A program made the translations under genes and the position numbers. Below the pieces are notes generated by a model. It had not been told where the DNA came from and ran no database searches. It was given only the letters and a program-made list of their open reading frames with translations. This document shows positions 22,508 through 35,487 of a stretch of DNA of 64,000 nt, piece by piece (positions within the stretch are counted from its first letter, which is position 1; every line of letters starts with the position of its first letter). The DNA comes from Phragmites australis (lineage: Eukaryota > Streptophyta > Magnoliopsida > Poales > Poaceae): the NCBI RefSeq assembly GCF_958298935.1, contig NC_084928.1, forward strand, positions 23,095,501-23,159,500, written 5' to 3'.

Positions 22508-25500
22508 CTACTTTGACACACGGCCTTGGTCTTCTGATACATCATTTGATGCAAATGGTTGGGTGGGTTGGCTTGTTTTCAGATTTTCAGGGTCATCCGG
22601 AGAGTTCGATTTTTCTTTATCTTTTACTGGGGGCAAAATGGTGCTTGATCCATGATGTCGTTGAGCATCCAATTCCATCCCAGACGAGGATTTTCCTTCT
22701 GATATACCAGCAAACCATGAGCTCACCAAGTTCAATAAGAAACAAAAAAAATATTTTAAGATTAAAGCAACAGTACATTTCAAATGCAAAAGTGACTTTT
22801 TTTTTAGCATAGAAGTTGCCGTTTCAAATACCAGGGCTTAAACATTATATCAAAATAGCAGAGGATGCAAACATTTGTAAACTAAAATTCTTCATCATGT
22901 GCCAGCATTGCAAATATTTCGTTGATGATCAGTAGGGACTAATAGACAAATTTCCTTCCAAATCCCCTAAACGACAAGGTCAACAAGAATTCATCTACTT
23001 GAATTCTCATGTGCCAACGGTAGTCCAACTTGTCTGGCTCTAACTTCATTGGAGAAAGTTCAAATTTATTAATCCAATTCATCCTGCTGAATTTCCTACA
23101 TGGATGTGTTAATTTCAGTGTCTTCCAAAATGACTAATTTTCATACTAATTGATATAGCAAGGGGCGAATGCGCTTGCAATATATCCAAATGTAACAAGG
23201 CAGATATGAGAAATCAGCATCAATGTTACTGAAGGGTAGAAATATCATACTAAATTCCTCTCACCATTTACTTTTCCACGTGTGATAATGAGCCGGAGGT
23301 AATTTCGGAACTCTCTCAACACTGCATTTTCTTGCACATTGAGTAGCTCCGAATTGTCCTGATCTGGCAATGCCACTGGAATTGAACTTCTATAATCTGT
23401 TCCAAATGTGAGGTCCTGCTCATGGCACATCAGCGCTTGTGTTCCTGGAGAGGCAGGCCTAGAATCCTCTTGGTTGTTAGAGCACTGTGATCTGAAGTCA
23501 CCAGCGCTGTGCTGATCTATATTGGTCAAATTGTCAAATTGAATAGCAGCAGCTTTCTGGATTTCCTCTTTGTTCTCATCAAAATTTTGGACAGTACTTG
23601 AGCAAATTTTCCTATCTACTTCCATCTCCACTTTGTTATCTGCAAAGATGAGAATACTTTAATGAAAGAAAAAACTTTGAATGATCACAGCTTCACCTTC
23701 ATCAAATGTCAAACCAAAATGATATTTCAAGTTAGCATCAAAATGGAAGTTACACTAGATATGTCTCCTATGAAGCAAAGCTATTCATCTAGTTGCGTAA
23801 ATTTTTAGTAGAATACAGAAACCAATAGAAAAACTATCCATTTCTCTTATCTTATACACTCAACCATCTGAAAGCCTCCATCCTTGTCCAAATCATACAC
23901 ATTATCGAGCATATAAGGCAATATATAAAAAGTTCTAGGGTGCAACTAAAAAAAAGATATATTTTTTTCTTTTGTTTCTGATCATCAAGGTAGTCCATCT
24001 TTCCATCATGAATAACTGAGGTCACCAGATTTGCATTTTCATGCATGGAGGTTGAAAATAGTGCAGTTAAACAGAAAAGGGTAAAATTGTACCGGCTATT
24101 GTTTTGAATTCCTCAGCTGCCTTTCTGCATACAATCACCAAATGGCTGACTAGGTCGTTGACATCAGTAAGATGGATAGTGTTTGCTAGCGGAGACCTGA
24201 CAAAATAGCATATTTCATTAGAAGAATACACAAAAGCGCATGAGGACACATCAAAGTAATACTACTGCAATATCCACTCCCTCCATTCCCTTGTTTTGGA
24301 ATTTGGACATCGCCCCCAATGCATACCTTTGACACCACTTTACAGATTATATATTACAAAAAATATAAAATAATATAATGATATGAAAGTATTTTTGTGA
24401 TAAATCTTCTAATATTGTTTCCATATGAGAAATCTAAATACTTGTATTCATATTAATGGCCAAAGTTTTCAAAAACTCGCTTTAGACATTGGCATGGTGT
24501 CCACTACACAACTTTGACCATCATTTTTCAATAATGTATTCAACAATGCTTTGTGCTGGGTGTCCAATGTGAGCAGAACGCTTGGATGACCCATCCCCTG
24601 TCAGAGCATCAAGATGTCTGAGCCCCACATAATGCCCTTTTGCTTATTTAACTAATGCTGGCTCTGTTGTCTTCTTCAACCAAGCAAGCAAACAACCATA
24701 CTAGACCAGAGCTTCTTTTACTCGTCTCTTTCTTGCTGCTTTTCCTCCCTCCACCTCCCCCCTATATGACTGTGAGCAAACGGAACTCAGGCGCTCCTCC
24801 TTGCTCCTCTCTTTTCCCTTCCTCCAATTCTCACTCACGGCAGACGGTCACAACCTGAGCTATTGTCTGTGTAGCCATGCACAGCCTCACAGGTGGCAGA
24901 GGGGCCAGCCGAGCCTGGCCTCAATATTCCACACACCAGGCCTTGCCACAACATATCCCCCCCCCCCACCCCAACAACAACCTTGTCTGATAACGAGCAG
25001 CATGGCTGGGGACAAAACAAGGCTGTGGGCCAATCACCTCTGCCTTGAGTGAGGTTGTCTCAATTCTTGGGAGTAGTTCAAGTTGTTGCAGCAATTCTTT
25101 CCGAATGCTGCACTTGCTCTAATAGTATTTTATTTGTTGCAACAATTTTTTTAGGTAGCTTTCTTGTATTTGTTGCACAGGAGGTGAGATTCGGTTGCAA
25201 GGTCTTCACAAAAAATAATTTCATTATAGCATACTGAAATCAGTAGTCCAAGTTGTATCTAGGATTGCCTTGGATCATCTAAACCAACATATATTTTCTG
25301 AACAGAGGAAAGTATTTGGAAATATACCTAACATCATAGATTTTCATTAGGTAAGTGGCTAGTACGGTGGTACTACCTCAAGATGGCACAAACCAGAAGC
25401 AGCTAACGTCAAAGGAAAAAATTGCGGTAACACTCCAGATCTTATCATATTTGAAATGACAAGAGCCTCAATAAGGTTAGAGTTCATTTGAATTCTTTGT

Positions 25501-28500
25501 TCTCAGGTTCAGCCAAAACCAATGAAACATTTATTTTGTACTTACCTATAGAGCATTTTAGATTTACTACCAATGCACCCTTCAAATCCAGTAGATGAAG
25601 CAAGTTGTGAAGCATACATGTGGTTAGCCTAGAACACAAGAAACAATTATGAGTCCAGAGAATTTGCAGGCAAAGTTAGACAAAATTAATATCAGTGGTA
25701 AAGCGGATGAACACCGGACTAGCCTTTGACACAACCATCCAAAAGGTAAAAAAGATACTACCAAGTGAACATATGTGTCAAGGTGAATCAGAATTTAGTA
25801 AGGAAGATAATTTCAAGTTTGCAGAACCATATCATGCGAAAAATACCTCTTGAAACTGTGCCTGCGTCATATTTCCTTCACCACTTAGTCTCTGACCATA
25901 AGGATCTTCTGGGGGCCTTTTTCTACGCACTGGAGAAAATCTATACCCTGAAGATCCAATGGCTCCATTCAGAGCAACATTAGCTGCTTGTTGAATGTTA
26001 TTTCGATCACACGAATTATCCCCCTGAATTATAGCCCGTAGCTCCTCACTTCCTTCGAAGTTCTTGCAATCCATACATTTACAATTCTTGGAGCAAAGGA
26101 TACTTGCTTGGAAACATTCACAGTATTTCTTAAGGCATCCCGACTTCTTGCAGTGACAACCTTTATTATGCTTTGGAAGTGAAGGTGGCGCTCCAGAAAC
26201 ATCCTGATAGTCAGTTAAGATTAGTAAGATTAGTTAAACACATGAATGTGAGTACATAAAGAAGTATTTATCTAAATCCAGAGCCAAGTATAGAAAAGAT
26301 AACTTTAATAATGTAGCAAGAACCCAAAAGAATGAAGGGAATGGTGTCCAGGTGAAAGAAGCATGCTATATCTGACTTAACTAGATGGGCACCTCAAAAG
26401 AGTTTAAATTCAGAACGTAACACATAATGCAAAAGTAATATGTAAGCTATTAGCCATTTAGCTAATAATTGATGTTGCCATGAAATCTGCCTGTTGGTCA
26501 CCAACACACCTTCTAGCATGGGGAATCATCAAATCGAAAGTTAGGCTTCAAGTAACAAGTATGCAAGTACAGTGCAGCGAAACATGATGAAACGAGCAGC
26601 AAGGTAGCACCAGTTCACCAGTATGGACTATCCTTATTCTAGGATTCATTCTAACTTGCAGAATGCTTCATATGTGTGTCCACAAAAGAAAGCAGAAAAT
26701 GCATTGTTTCTATGACACACAATTATTACATCATGTGGGTCATATGAGGAAAACGCAAGTAAAACTACAAAAGTGCAAAACTAGCTCAGCAACTCTATAG
26801 TCCAAACAGGTTAATCTTCTATTATCCACTTTTATGTAATTATGTTACTACTTGAAGTTGAAGAGCATCTACTGTCGTGTGTAAGCTATTGGCTATTGTA
26901 GTGACACACGATGCAGCAAACCATTCTATTAGAGGAAAGAATGTACCTTCCGAATACTGAGATTATTTGGTCCATTTTCAATCTTAGGTTGAAAGGCGTT
27001 CGGATTGCGTTGCTTTGTATTGTTAATAGCTGCCTGCCTATTCTTTTCATTCTCAGGAGTGTTTCCACATTGTTTACAATTGCAGCCATCACAATAATCA
27101 CGTGCCGCGAAACACTCACAGTACCTAAGAAATAGGTATCAAGTTAGTGAGTGTACCTTCTATTCATGTGATGTTATGTTTGATAATAAATACTCATATT
27201 AAAAATTAATTAACATTGGTCAACTTGAGATAAAATACAGAAATTGATAGTATCAAATTATGAGCAAAAAGTTGAAAACACAACATTTTAATGAGCAAAA
27301 AGGAAAAAAAAAAAAAAGAAAGATAAATGGACCAAAGCTAAAACTGCAGATTTTGCTTAAAAATGATTCAGTGGACATATATTAATCTTCTTTAAAATGA
27401 AACTTGATGTATGTTACGACTCCTTTTTTTATTTGTCCAATGAATACAATCATCATTCTAGGCCAAAAGCATGGGCCTAGGTCATATAATCACGTGTTGT
27501 TAATCTGTTTTTGCACTATTGAGGACACATATAATGGAGGAAACTCTTATGGCACTAAAATTGGTCATCATATTCTTTTTTCTATTTTGCTAAGAAATCA
27601 ACCTATTCAGCTCTAGTTGACATTTTAAAAGATGAGTGTTTTCCTTAAAGAAGATATCAGTTTAGTACTTTAGTTAACCATTGACATAAAGCTTCCCTAT
27701 TTGCATGCCAATATAATGTAGAAGTATTCATTTGCAAATACCATTCAACTATATTGAGTGTATTTTAATAATTTATGGGCATGGTTAAAAGTTAAAACAA
27801 AGTTTCATGTGCTAGAGTACTCACAGCTTTAGACACTGTGAATTTTTGCAATTACAATGCTTCTTTCTCTTGGTTGGGGTGCCACTCTTCATTTCAACCA
27901 CAGGATTCCTGAAACATACAAATTTAAAGAAGTCATTAGCAAAATGTTTGCACTTTGCGAATGATTACTCTGCTTGCTTTTGTTTCTCAGAGCAAGAAGC
28001 AAAAATGTAATCACACACGAGCAATAAAATGGACTTTCATAAATAACTACCAACATCATGCAGGTTCATTCCCGTAAAAGATACAGAACTAGCATGGCTC
28101 TATTGTAACATGGTGAGATTTTCAGCACACATTCTATCCATCTGTGCTTTGAGGCATTATAAAGAAAGTGGAAAAATTGAGACAACTCCATTCACCAAAG
28201 TAATACCCGTTCTTCAAAATGACACCTCAAAGAGTTAACAAGCCAGGAATGGAATCATAGTGAATGATATAGCCTACATATCTTCTGTAGTTCACAGCAC
28301 TCCTAGTTGCATTTATAGCTGTTAAAATTCGAAATGATTGATAATGTCACGAAACGATAAATAGTCAAACCCTAATAATTCCTAACCAATTCAATATAAG
28401 TAGCCTTGCAAAGAACTGGAGTGCCTAGTGTCACATCCCAGTACAAATTAGCAGCGCATCCTCATACACATCCAATCCCACAAAACAAAAAATTCCCTTA

Positions 28501-28824
28501 ACTACAACTGAGTAACTGATATCTAGAAGAACATAAAAGCTTTTGGCAAGGCCAAATACAAACAAAATCTTATCGCTTGAATTGAGCTATGTTATCGACA
28601 TCAACAAATCAATAGACCGCGCAGTAGAATTTAAATACTCAAACGAAATAATTTGCTCACATAGGCGTGAAGGCCACTGGCCACGGCCTCGGCACCGGCA
28701 AAGCAGACTGCACCGAGACCGCTGGCTTCGGCTGCTGTTGCGGTTGTGGTGGCGCCCTCGGCTCGGCTGCCGCTGCGAGCGCCGGCGCCGGTGGCTCCAC
28801 CTGCTGCTGCTTCTCCTGCTCCAT
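22508..28824 (-). CDS. CPP family (tesmin/TSO1-like CXC) DNA-binding protein, 8 exons
   Basis: Exons on the minus strand are 28661-28824, 27825-27908, 26947-27124, 25847-26203, 25546-25628, 24093-24196, 23265-23639 and 22508-22698. All introns are GT-AG, phases agree, and the total is 1536 nt (511 aa). The start ATG opens a Pro/Gln/Ala-rich N-terminus. Two cysteine-rich CXC domains follow, at residues about 72-112 ([16 protein letters not shown]) and 157-198 ([16 protein letters not shown]), joined by a linker with the family hallmark [10 protein letters not shown]. This CRC region binds CHR-like TTYGAA DNA. Relatives (LIN54 in animals, TSO1 and TCX5/6 in Arabidopsis) act in nuclear DREAM-type repressor complexes controlling cell-cycle and DNA-methylation genes. 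The C-terminal half contains [15 protein letters not shown], resembling TCX5-like proteins. The gene appears intact. Subfamily assignment is inference. Confidence 0.93.
24275..24535. mobile_element. Stowaway-like MITE in a CPP intron (tentative)
   Basis: It starts with CTCCCTCCATTCCC, the familiar grass Stowaway/mariner tip. An AT-rich body without coding potential follows, containing CTTTGACACCACTT and its approximate complement near the far end (CAACTTTGACC). It lies inside the 1.35-kb intron between exons 5 and 6. The right terminal repeat is degraded, so the end is approximate. Confidence 0.4.
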
Positions 28825-29170
28825 CACGAAACCAAACTTCCACCGGCTTAGGTCACGGAACCAAAATCCCCAGATGGCTTCTCTGATTTAGCCACCTAAA
28901 CTACTCGGAGGGACTTCAACATCCAATCTTCCCGCGCTACCTCGCGGAATTGGGGCAGTTTGGATCAGGGAGCCAAGAAGTCGAGTTCTTTGGTGGCTCC
29001 CAACTCGGGAGAAAATATCAAAAAAGCGAGGAAAAAGAAGAGCGCCTATAGGAGGGGATCACATCCAAGAAGCGGAATTCGAGGCGGAGATGGAGAGGGA
29101 TTCAGAGCAGTGGAGTCCGAAGAAATTTGTGCCGCGGGCGGATTTGGGAGGGGGAGATGGAGTTGATGGG
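28825..29170 (-). promoter_or_regulatory. CPP gene 5' UTR / promoter-proximal region
   Basis: Sequence directly upstream of the CPP start codon on the minus strand. It is GC-richer than the intergenic DNA, lacks a clear TATA box and has no upstream exon with matching phase. The extent of the 5' UTR is unknown. Confidence 0.4.
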
Positions 29171-30376
29171 CAACGCAGTAGGTTTGTTTGGTCCTCCCCC
29201 TATTTTTTGAATCTCAAGTATTATATTATGCTTTTCCTTTTCGGAAACATTTTTTGATTTTCTCTCCGATGGTCAATCATTTTGCGCTGTTACCTGTACC
29301 AGAGGTAGAGATTAATGTAGACGGTCGACCAGGTTTTTCACGGAGATTTTCAAATTTACTTAGGGGTGAATCTCTCCCGTTCAATTTTTATTATACGAGT
29401 AATGTAAAGCTATTGGTTTTTATCCTTAAAATGAGGGACTAAGTTCAAAAGATACCAATAAAATGGGTTTCACAGCCCTCCCCTTGCCTACTCCTCTTTC
29501 CTCTCATAGTCCTGCTACATCTTTCTTCTCGTCTGTTTCAATTGCTGACATCCTCTCTATCATCATCGTTGTGCTCATGTTTCTATAAATATTTTTTTAG
29601 AAAATAAAGTTTTATTAATTTTTATTGTTACATCAAGTTAATATAATTGTACAAGAGTTTATCCCTGCCCTCTGTATAATTAATATGCACATAGTCGTGA
29701 TCTAAGAAACATCAATCCAGTACATAAAACACAAAATAAGCAAAAGTCTAACAATATTGAAACTCATCTCCTCGGTTACGGTTATTGTGCTTAGGCTTGG
29801 ATTTCTATAAATAGTTAGACATCAAGATTTAAAATCTGGCGGATGGGTCTTGCTCTACCTTACTAACATTTATGTTGACCTCTCAGCCGTTCCCATGCAG
29901 CCTCTGCTGCTTGAATCTGTGCTCGTCGAACAAAGCCTCCAGAGTCATCCTGAAACAGATTGATCATTTGCGTCAAAATTTGCTTTGTCGGATGGAGATA
30001 GTTTTCCTGGTTCTTTACAAATTCAGTGTTGTGCTGTATCTTAGATGACTTTGGATTGCTTTGAGCAATGAAGATCCTCATGGTCGGTCAGCGTTCCAAA
30101 TACAGACCTTGCGATGGTAGTCATATGGAGCTTCAGGTTCAGATTTTCAGGCAAATGTCTATCGCAATGTATTCATGAAATGTAATAAAACTCGATACAA
30201 AATAAACACATATCCTTATGATGTGGCTGGGCCGATTTGCATATTCATAAAGATAACGCAATGAAAATAGTTTAACGACACAAATCGACCTGCTGGTTTC
30301 GAGGACGCAAATAAAATGTTACAGATATTTTGGTCGAATACAACTTGAAAAGAGAGAAGAACATAAACCAGTGACC
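29171..30376. other. Intergenic region between CPP and BSD2, including likely BSD2 3' UTR
   Basis: No gene is recognised. On the minus strand, about 29860-30250 has two short codon-like stretches (72 codons at 29863-30081, and one just upstream in another frame). They lie directly downstream of the BSD2 stop and fit a 3' UTR better than a gene. AT-rich sequence with TTTTATTAATTTT near 29610 may be repeat-derived. Confidence 0.4.
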
Positions 30377-33300
30377 CTATTGTGCAGTTTCATCGAAACT
30401 GCTCAGAAATCCACCCAAGAAGCCAGCGCCATTGCAGCTACCGCATAAGATTTCACGCTTTCCTCTGCAAGATAAAGATTTTATACAGCCAATTGGGTCA
30501 ATCAAGCTGCTAAATTTCAAATGAATCGGCAGATTTCTTAAAATAGTTCTGACTGAGTAGATGTATGCCTAACAGACCATTTTCAGTGAGACCACTACTT
30601 TTGTTATACCTGCAAAGCCAGCATATCGCTCCAGCTTTAAATCGGCCGTTGAAATGGTCAACAGAATTCACCGCACTTCCCTTGCATTGGGTGCATACAA
30701 TTGCACCTGTCAATTTGCAGTTAAACTGTTAGAACAAATAAAAAACATGAAACTGGAAAGAGCAGTTTGGAGTGGATGCATATCATGCACATCTACAATA
30801 TCTATACAAGTCATCCCCACTAAGAGTGTAAATTCCAAAAGGCAGTCCCCATCCGGATCTTATGTTCTGCACCTCCTCTTCGCATCTAACGAAAGACACC
30901 ATGAACCACGGCCGGGCAGCTGCTGTGTCCGTGCTGATCACCTGAACCAAGAGCAACCTGATCCTGGATCAACCGGTCCTTCTGCGCCCGCCACAATGCA
31001 ATGTTGCTGCCTTTTTGACCACGGCGTATCATTGTATGCAACCATGGTTCGCACGAACGCAGTATGCCAGGCACCTCCATCGTGGATAGATCCATTCATG
31101 TTCATTTGTTTTTCTCCAGTAATGAAAGTTCCTGCTAAAGCAATCCCTTTGCCTTTCTATTCTACCATTTGTTTGGTCCCTAGGCATGCCGCATCAAATG
31201 GCCCTTGAGCTGTTGAGTAGATGTAGAAGTCTGATTTTGGTGTGCTTCCACTTAGGTGATTTCCTGTACATTTTGTCCTGATGCGAGCATCAATTGTCGT
31301 ATTCTGGTACACAGGTACAGATTTACTTCAATAGTTTTGTTCACAGCTTGCTGATTTCAATATGAACCAATATCTTGCCTCCATAAGTTCATGAAATGAC
31401 TCAACTAGCTAGATTCAACTAGCTAACAATTTCATGTGATTTGACCGGGTAAGAATCTATAGCCCTTTTTCTTCAGAATATTTTTTTCTCGCTCACATTT
31501 ACAGTTTGGGTCGATATTACTAATGCTGTTAAAATTATTCATGGTTGTAATCAGAGATCCTTTTGGGGTTCCGAATGTGGCTATTTTGCAGACAGAGGCA
31601 TTCTACTGATTCTTACAAGATAAAACAGGTATGTAGTTTCACATCAGTTCGTTCCAGCGGCCTCTCAAAAAAAATTCCTTCCAGCAGTTGTTGCTTTTTT
31701 GTAGCTTTCTCGATTAGGTGTTAACATTAGCCAATTCAATTGACAATCTTATCTTTTTGCAGGCACCGATAGAATTGGTGACAAGGTTCATGAAATGTTC
31801 TTCATTACATATTGACCGTGGTTTTTAAATTTCTAGACAATTCATACCTAATAAAATTGTTGTCATGCCTTATTAGCATGCTTTTTCTAAGTTATTGCTT
31901 GCTACCACAGATCATGGTCGCAAGCTTGCCAGCAAATAGCTTTAGTGTTGCATTGTTTATTTGGTGTAACTCCGTTTTAAATAGCTAGATGTGTCCTTTA
32001 CAGTTTACAATCAATTTGGGTTGACCAATTTCATTTGCTTCACCCTTCAGTTCTCAGTACAGTTGAACCCTGAAGCAGCCGTGTCCTATTTGCTCAGGCA
32101 TAGGAGTGCATTCTATTTGCTCAGGTTATACTAATCCATGTCTTTGTTCTTCCAGCTATCGGTGCAAGTAATTTCTTTTTTCACTAGCTGTCTATGTAAA
32201 TCCAAATTAATCTTCTTCATGTGTTTCTTAAGGTCATCATATCACCTTTTCAGTTACAATATACCTGCAATCAAATTGCTATTATATTCATGCCCAGTTG
32301 ATTTTGTTGTTCAGGCTTTCTATCATACACATACCATTTCATTCCATTTAGCTAGAACACAATTTGTATAGTTAGTAAATTCGATTAGAAGCCAAACATT
32401 GACCACCAACTTATCATATTATCCCCCATCTTTTAAGTTAAAAGCAAGAGACTAAAATTCACATAGCTCAGCCTATTGTTCACTTAGTAGTTGTCTCCCA
32501 CAATTCCCGCTACAACGCGCAGGGAATGCACCTAGTTAAAAAGATGTCTCAATCCACTATACAAGTATGATACATTAGAAGTGAACAAAGAGCGCTCCTA
32601 AAAATCAATGTTAACATAATCATATCTGAACAAATAACAAGAGCCTTCAGTCCAAATTACATTCCATGTGTACGGAGTTGTGTTTTAGAGCATTAAAAAA
32701 ATGGTTTTAGAGCATATTCACAAGTGCTGAACATTCTAAGATGGTGAAATAGTGAAAAAATTACCATACAGTTAAGCATATCGGTATTCAATGCTTTGTG
32801 ACAACACACATAATCACCATTTACTTAACACCATACAGAATCTTAGTATCCAGGGAAGGTAAATAAGAAAACCCAATACTGAAAGAATCCAAACCCAATC
32901 AGGAAAAACAGGGTCATCAGCTGAGTTTGTAACTAGTTTCTGCTCCAGTTTTACTTCTTTTGCAATCATTCTTACAAGTATGGAGCTACATGGCCTCTAG
33001 GTGTTACATATTGTATCCCTACATGAGCTCGAAAACATTTAACTGCGATGGAACAATTTCCTTCCTTAAAAATTCAAACAAAAGCATGCTCACCATTTCC
33101 TTCGCAGTCCTGGCAAAGAATGCTGTTTACCTTCTGAGTCTTTTTAGCACTCTGGTCATTTTCTGTGGCCTGTTTAGGAAGATAAGAACTATCTGTAAAC
33201 ATATTTCTTTCTTTCTTTCCTACCCCCAAACAGTTCTCTTACCAAATTATAGGGGGGGGGGGGGGGTAGAAAATGAAAAGGTTATTAAGATAACTAATTC

Positions 33301-34327
33301 AGAGTTTATGTATCATGTAATGGATTAAAATATTGTTAGTATGCAGAATATGCATCCTATCTTCTCAAAATAGAAGTTAGTTATGCCGTTTGCATATAAA
33401 TTTCTGCTTGCAATGCGTATATGCTAATGCACATATATAAAATACTGAATCTTCCATGTATGGAATAAAGGAACAAAATATGCACCACAATTAGAAAGTT
33501 TTTGTCTTACTCTGTATGACAAAATAAAAAACTAGGAGGCAAGCATTCCATGCATCCATTTGCTGAAGATACAGAAATCCTAGGTTGCTTGGATTGATTC
33601 TGTACCACAAGTCCTACAGGAAAAATCTTAAGAAACTAATACATCTAGAAAGGACTACCTCCATCACCTATTCACCCAAACTATTGGTTGTATGCACGTT
33701 GGACTGTCATGAACTTTCATGATCCTCGGGGCGCCTCTAACACATGATCCTATGTATCCCTCTAGTCACAAAAAGTGGTGTTTTGGACATCATCGGCCTC
33801 CAAACTGCAATTTTGACCACTATTTTATAATGTGCTATATTTATAAAACTCAGTAAAATTTTAATCTTACTAAAGAATTTTAGAATGTGGTAGTAGTAGT
33901 TTAACTATTTTTAGGCTTTCAACATCTTATTCTTATTTTCTGTAAGCTCTCACTTCAGAGTCATAGCAAGTATTCCTGATAATATAGTTTAGTTACTCGT
34001 GACAGATGAAGCAATAATTCAATAACACAAGCACATACTGCAAAAGAAAGAAAAAAGATTTTTTTGTCCCCTCTATTTCTCGCTTCCCTGCAATTTCTAG
34101 TACTAGTACTAGGAACACAAACCCAAAACATCAAGAGCAGAGCTCGAGAGACAAGGGCACACATATCGGGAGGCGGGCAACGCAAAGCAGCAGACCTTGG
34201 TCTTGACGGACAGGAGCTTGGAGCGGCGGGAGACGGGCCGGAGCGAGATAACCGCAGGAGGCGAGGTCTTCAGGAGGAGGGCTGGAGGGGATGGAGCAGT
34301 GGCCGTGAGGCTCGCCGCGGCCGCCAT
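30377..34327 (-). CDS. BSD2: BSD2-like chloroplast DnaJ-type zinc-finger chaperone, 4 exons
   Basis: Minus-strand exons are 34196-34327, 33094-33169, 30610-30706 and 30377-30464, with GT-AG introns and agreeing phases, giving 393 nt (130 aa). Residues 1-44 (MAAAASLTATAPSPP...) form a Ser/Ala/Arg-rich chloroplast transit peptide that is almost exactly exon 1. The mature part has the four cysteine pairs of a DnaJ zinc domain: CQDCEGNG, CTQCKGSA, CWLCRGKR and CGSCNGAG, then GGFLSSFDE. BSD2 (bundle sheath defective 2) is known to hold newly folded Rubisco large subunits in the stroma until small subunits displace it; in maize it is needed for Rubisco accumulation in bundle-sheath cells. The second motif ends in Ala where the consensus has Gly. 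The gene appears intact. Introns are long for such a small protein (1.0 and 2.4 kb). Confidence 0.93.
33253..33267. repeat. Poly-G run in BSD2 intron 1
   Basis: An uninterrupted run of about 14 G on the plus strand (C on the transcribed sense) lies in the intron between BSD2 exons 1 and 2. Such runs can form G-quadruplexes and are prone to length error in sequencing. Confidence 0.7.
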
Positions 34328-35487
34328 CGGGGGGCAGCGACGATACGAGGAGGAAGAGCGGGAGAGGGAGTGAGAAGAGACGGACGGCCAGTGAGAGCGG
34401 GGAGCAGGCCAATCCACTCTGCTAAGCAGCTAAGAGAAAAAGATACGACGGGCATGCAGGTTGGGTTGGCATTCAGGATGGATTTTTTTTTTTTAACATG
34501 CGAGGGAGGAAGATAACGGTTGGATAGAGATTCAATGGCTGAGGTAGTGACAAAAAAATCCTGGGAAATTTTGCATTATCGACAAATGGACACTAAAAGC
34601 TGGTTACGTGCAGCTCCGCTCCCTACCATTTTTCACCTAAACACAAAGCAATTTTACTGAAGCATATTCCGTTCGGATCGTGGATCTCATTTCCAGGCTT
34701 GGGCGGATCCACGAGATATAAGCTCAAGAGCAACATACGTGCCACCCTGAAATTGAAATTTCCAAGGAAGCTTTCCAAGAGCTGAAGACCCATAATAAAA
34801 ACGAATAACACTATGAACCATCAGCCAAAACCGGGCTTCATTGCTCACGACAGCGAGCTCTGCTACAGTGCTACTCTCTAGCCTTCAGTTATAGCTACAC
34901 TAATTAAACCTAACGAGCAGCGCACATCAACACGAAACAACAAAACACATGCCAAGAAAAATGTGCTCCCAAATGCCCATTCATGCTTCTGCCCTCGTCA
35001 GTGTTGAACCTCCAATGTCTTACTGTAGTATCGGATGAACATTCAGAGACAACTGACGATACCAATTTGCCCTCTGCAGTACAACCGACCAAGCCAGCAA
35101 CGAGAATGCCCAATAACCCGTTCTTTTCTCTGCCTCTATGGGATGTACCAATCCAGTAAGAGAATCGAATAATCGATCTGACATGACCAAACAGCCAAAG
35201 TACTCACGACCGATATCAGCATCCAACAGACAGACAAGTGAACTTGTTCATCTCCGAAATGGCCTTTCAATGTTGATGTACTGATACATCAAGCGTCTAA
35301 AGAGAGAAGTCGATTGTAACCTTACTGCAGGTCCAAACAAGAAGCAAGACACAGTTACCATGGTTCAGGACACAGTACGGAATCTTTAATATTACATGCT
35401 GCAGATGATCTCAAGTTCCAGCTTGACTAGGTTTTCCTTTCCAGATAATAGATGACAAAATGCGACCCCTAACCAGCACATGATGAC
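34328..35487. other. BSD2 promoter side and 3' flank of the zinc-finger gene
   Basis: From 34328 to about 34450 is GC-rich promoter/5' UTR of BSD2 on the minus strand. The remainder holds no recognisable coding sequence. The part just below 35488 is probably the 3' UTR of the RanBP2-type zinc-finger gene. Confidence 0.4.

Noticed and set aside
29863..30081. 72-codon minus-strand frame downstream of BSD2
   Set aside because: No start context, no recognised family, and it lies where the BSD2 3' UTR is expected.
30654..31208. 184-codon plus-strand reading frame
   Set aside because: It overlaps BSD2 exon 3 in antisense and runs through its intron; no domain or splice context.
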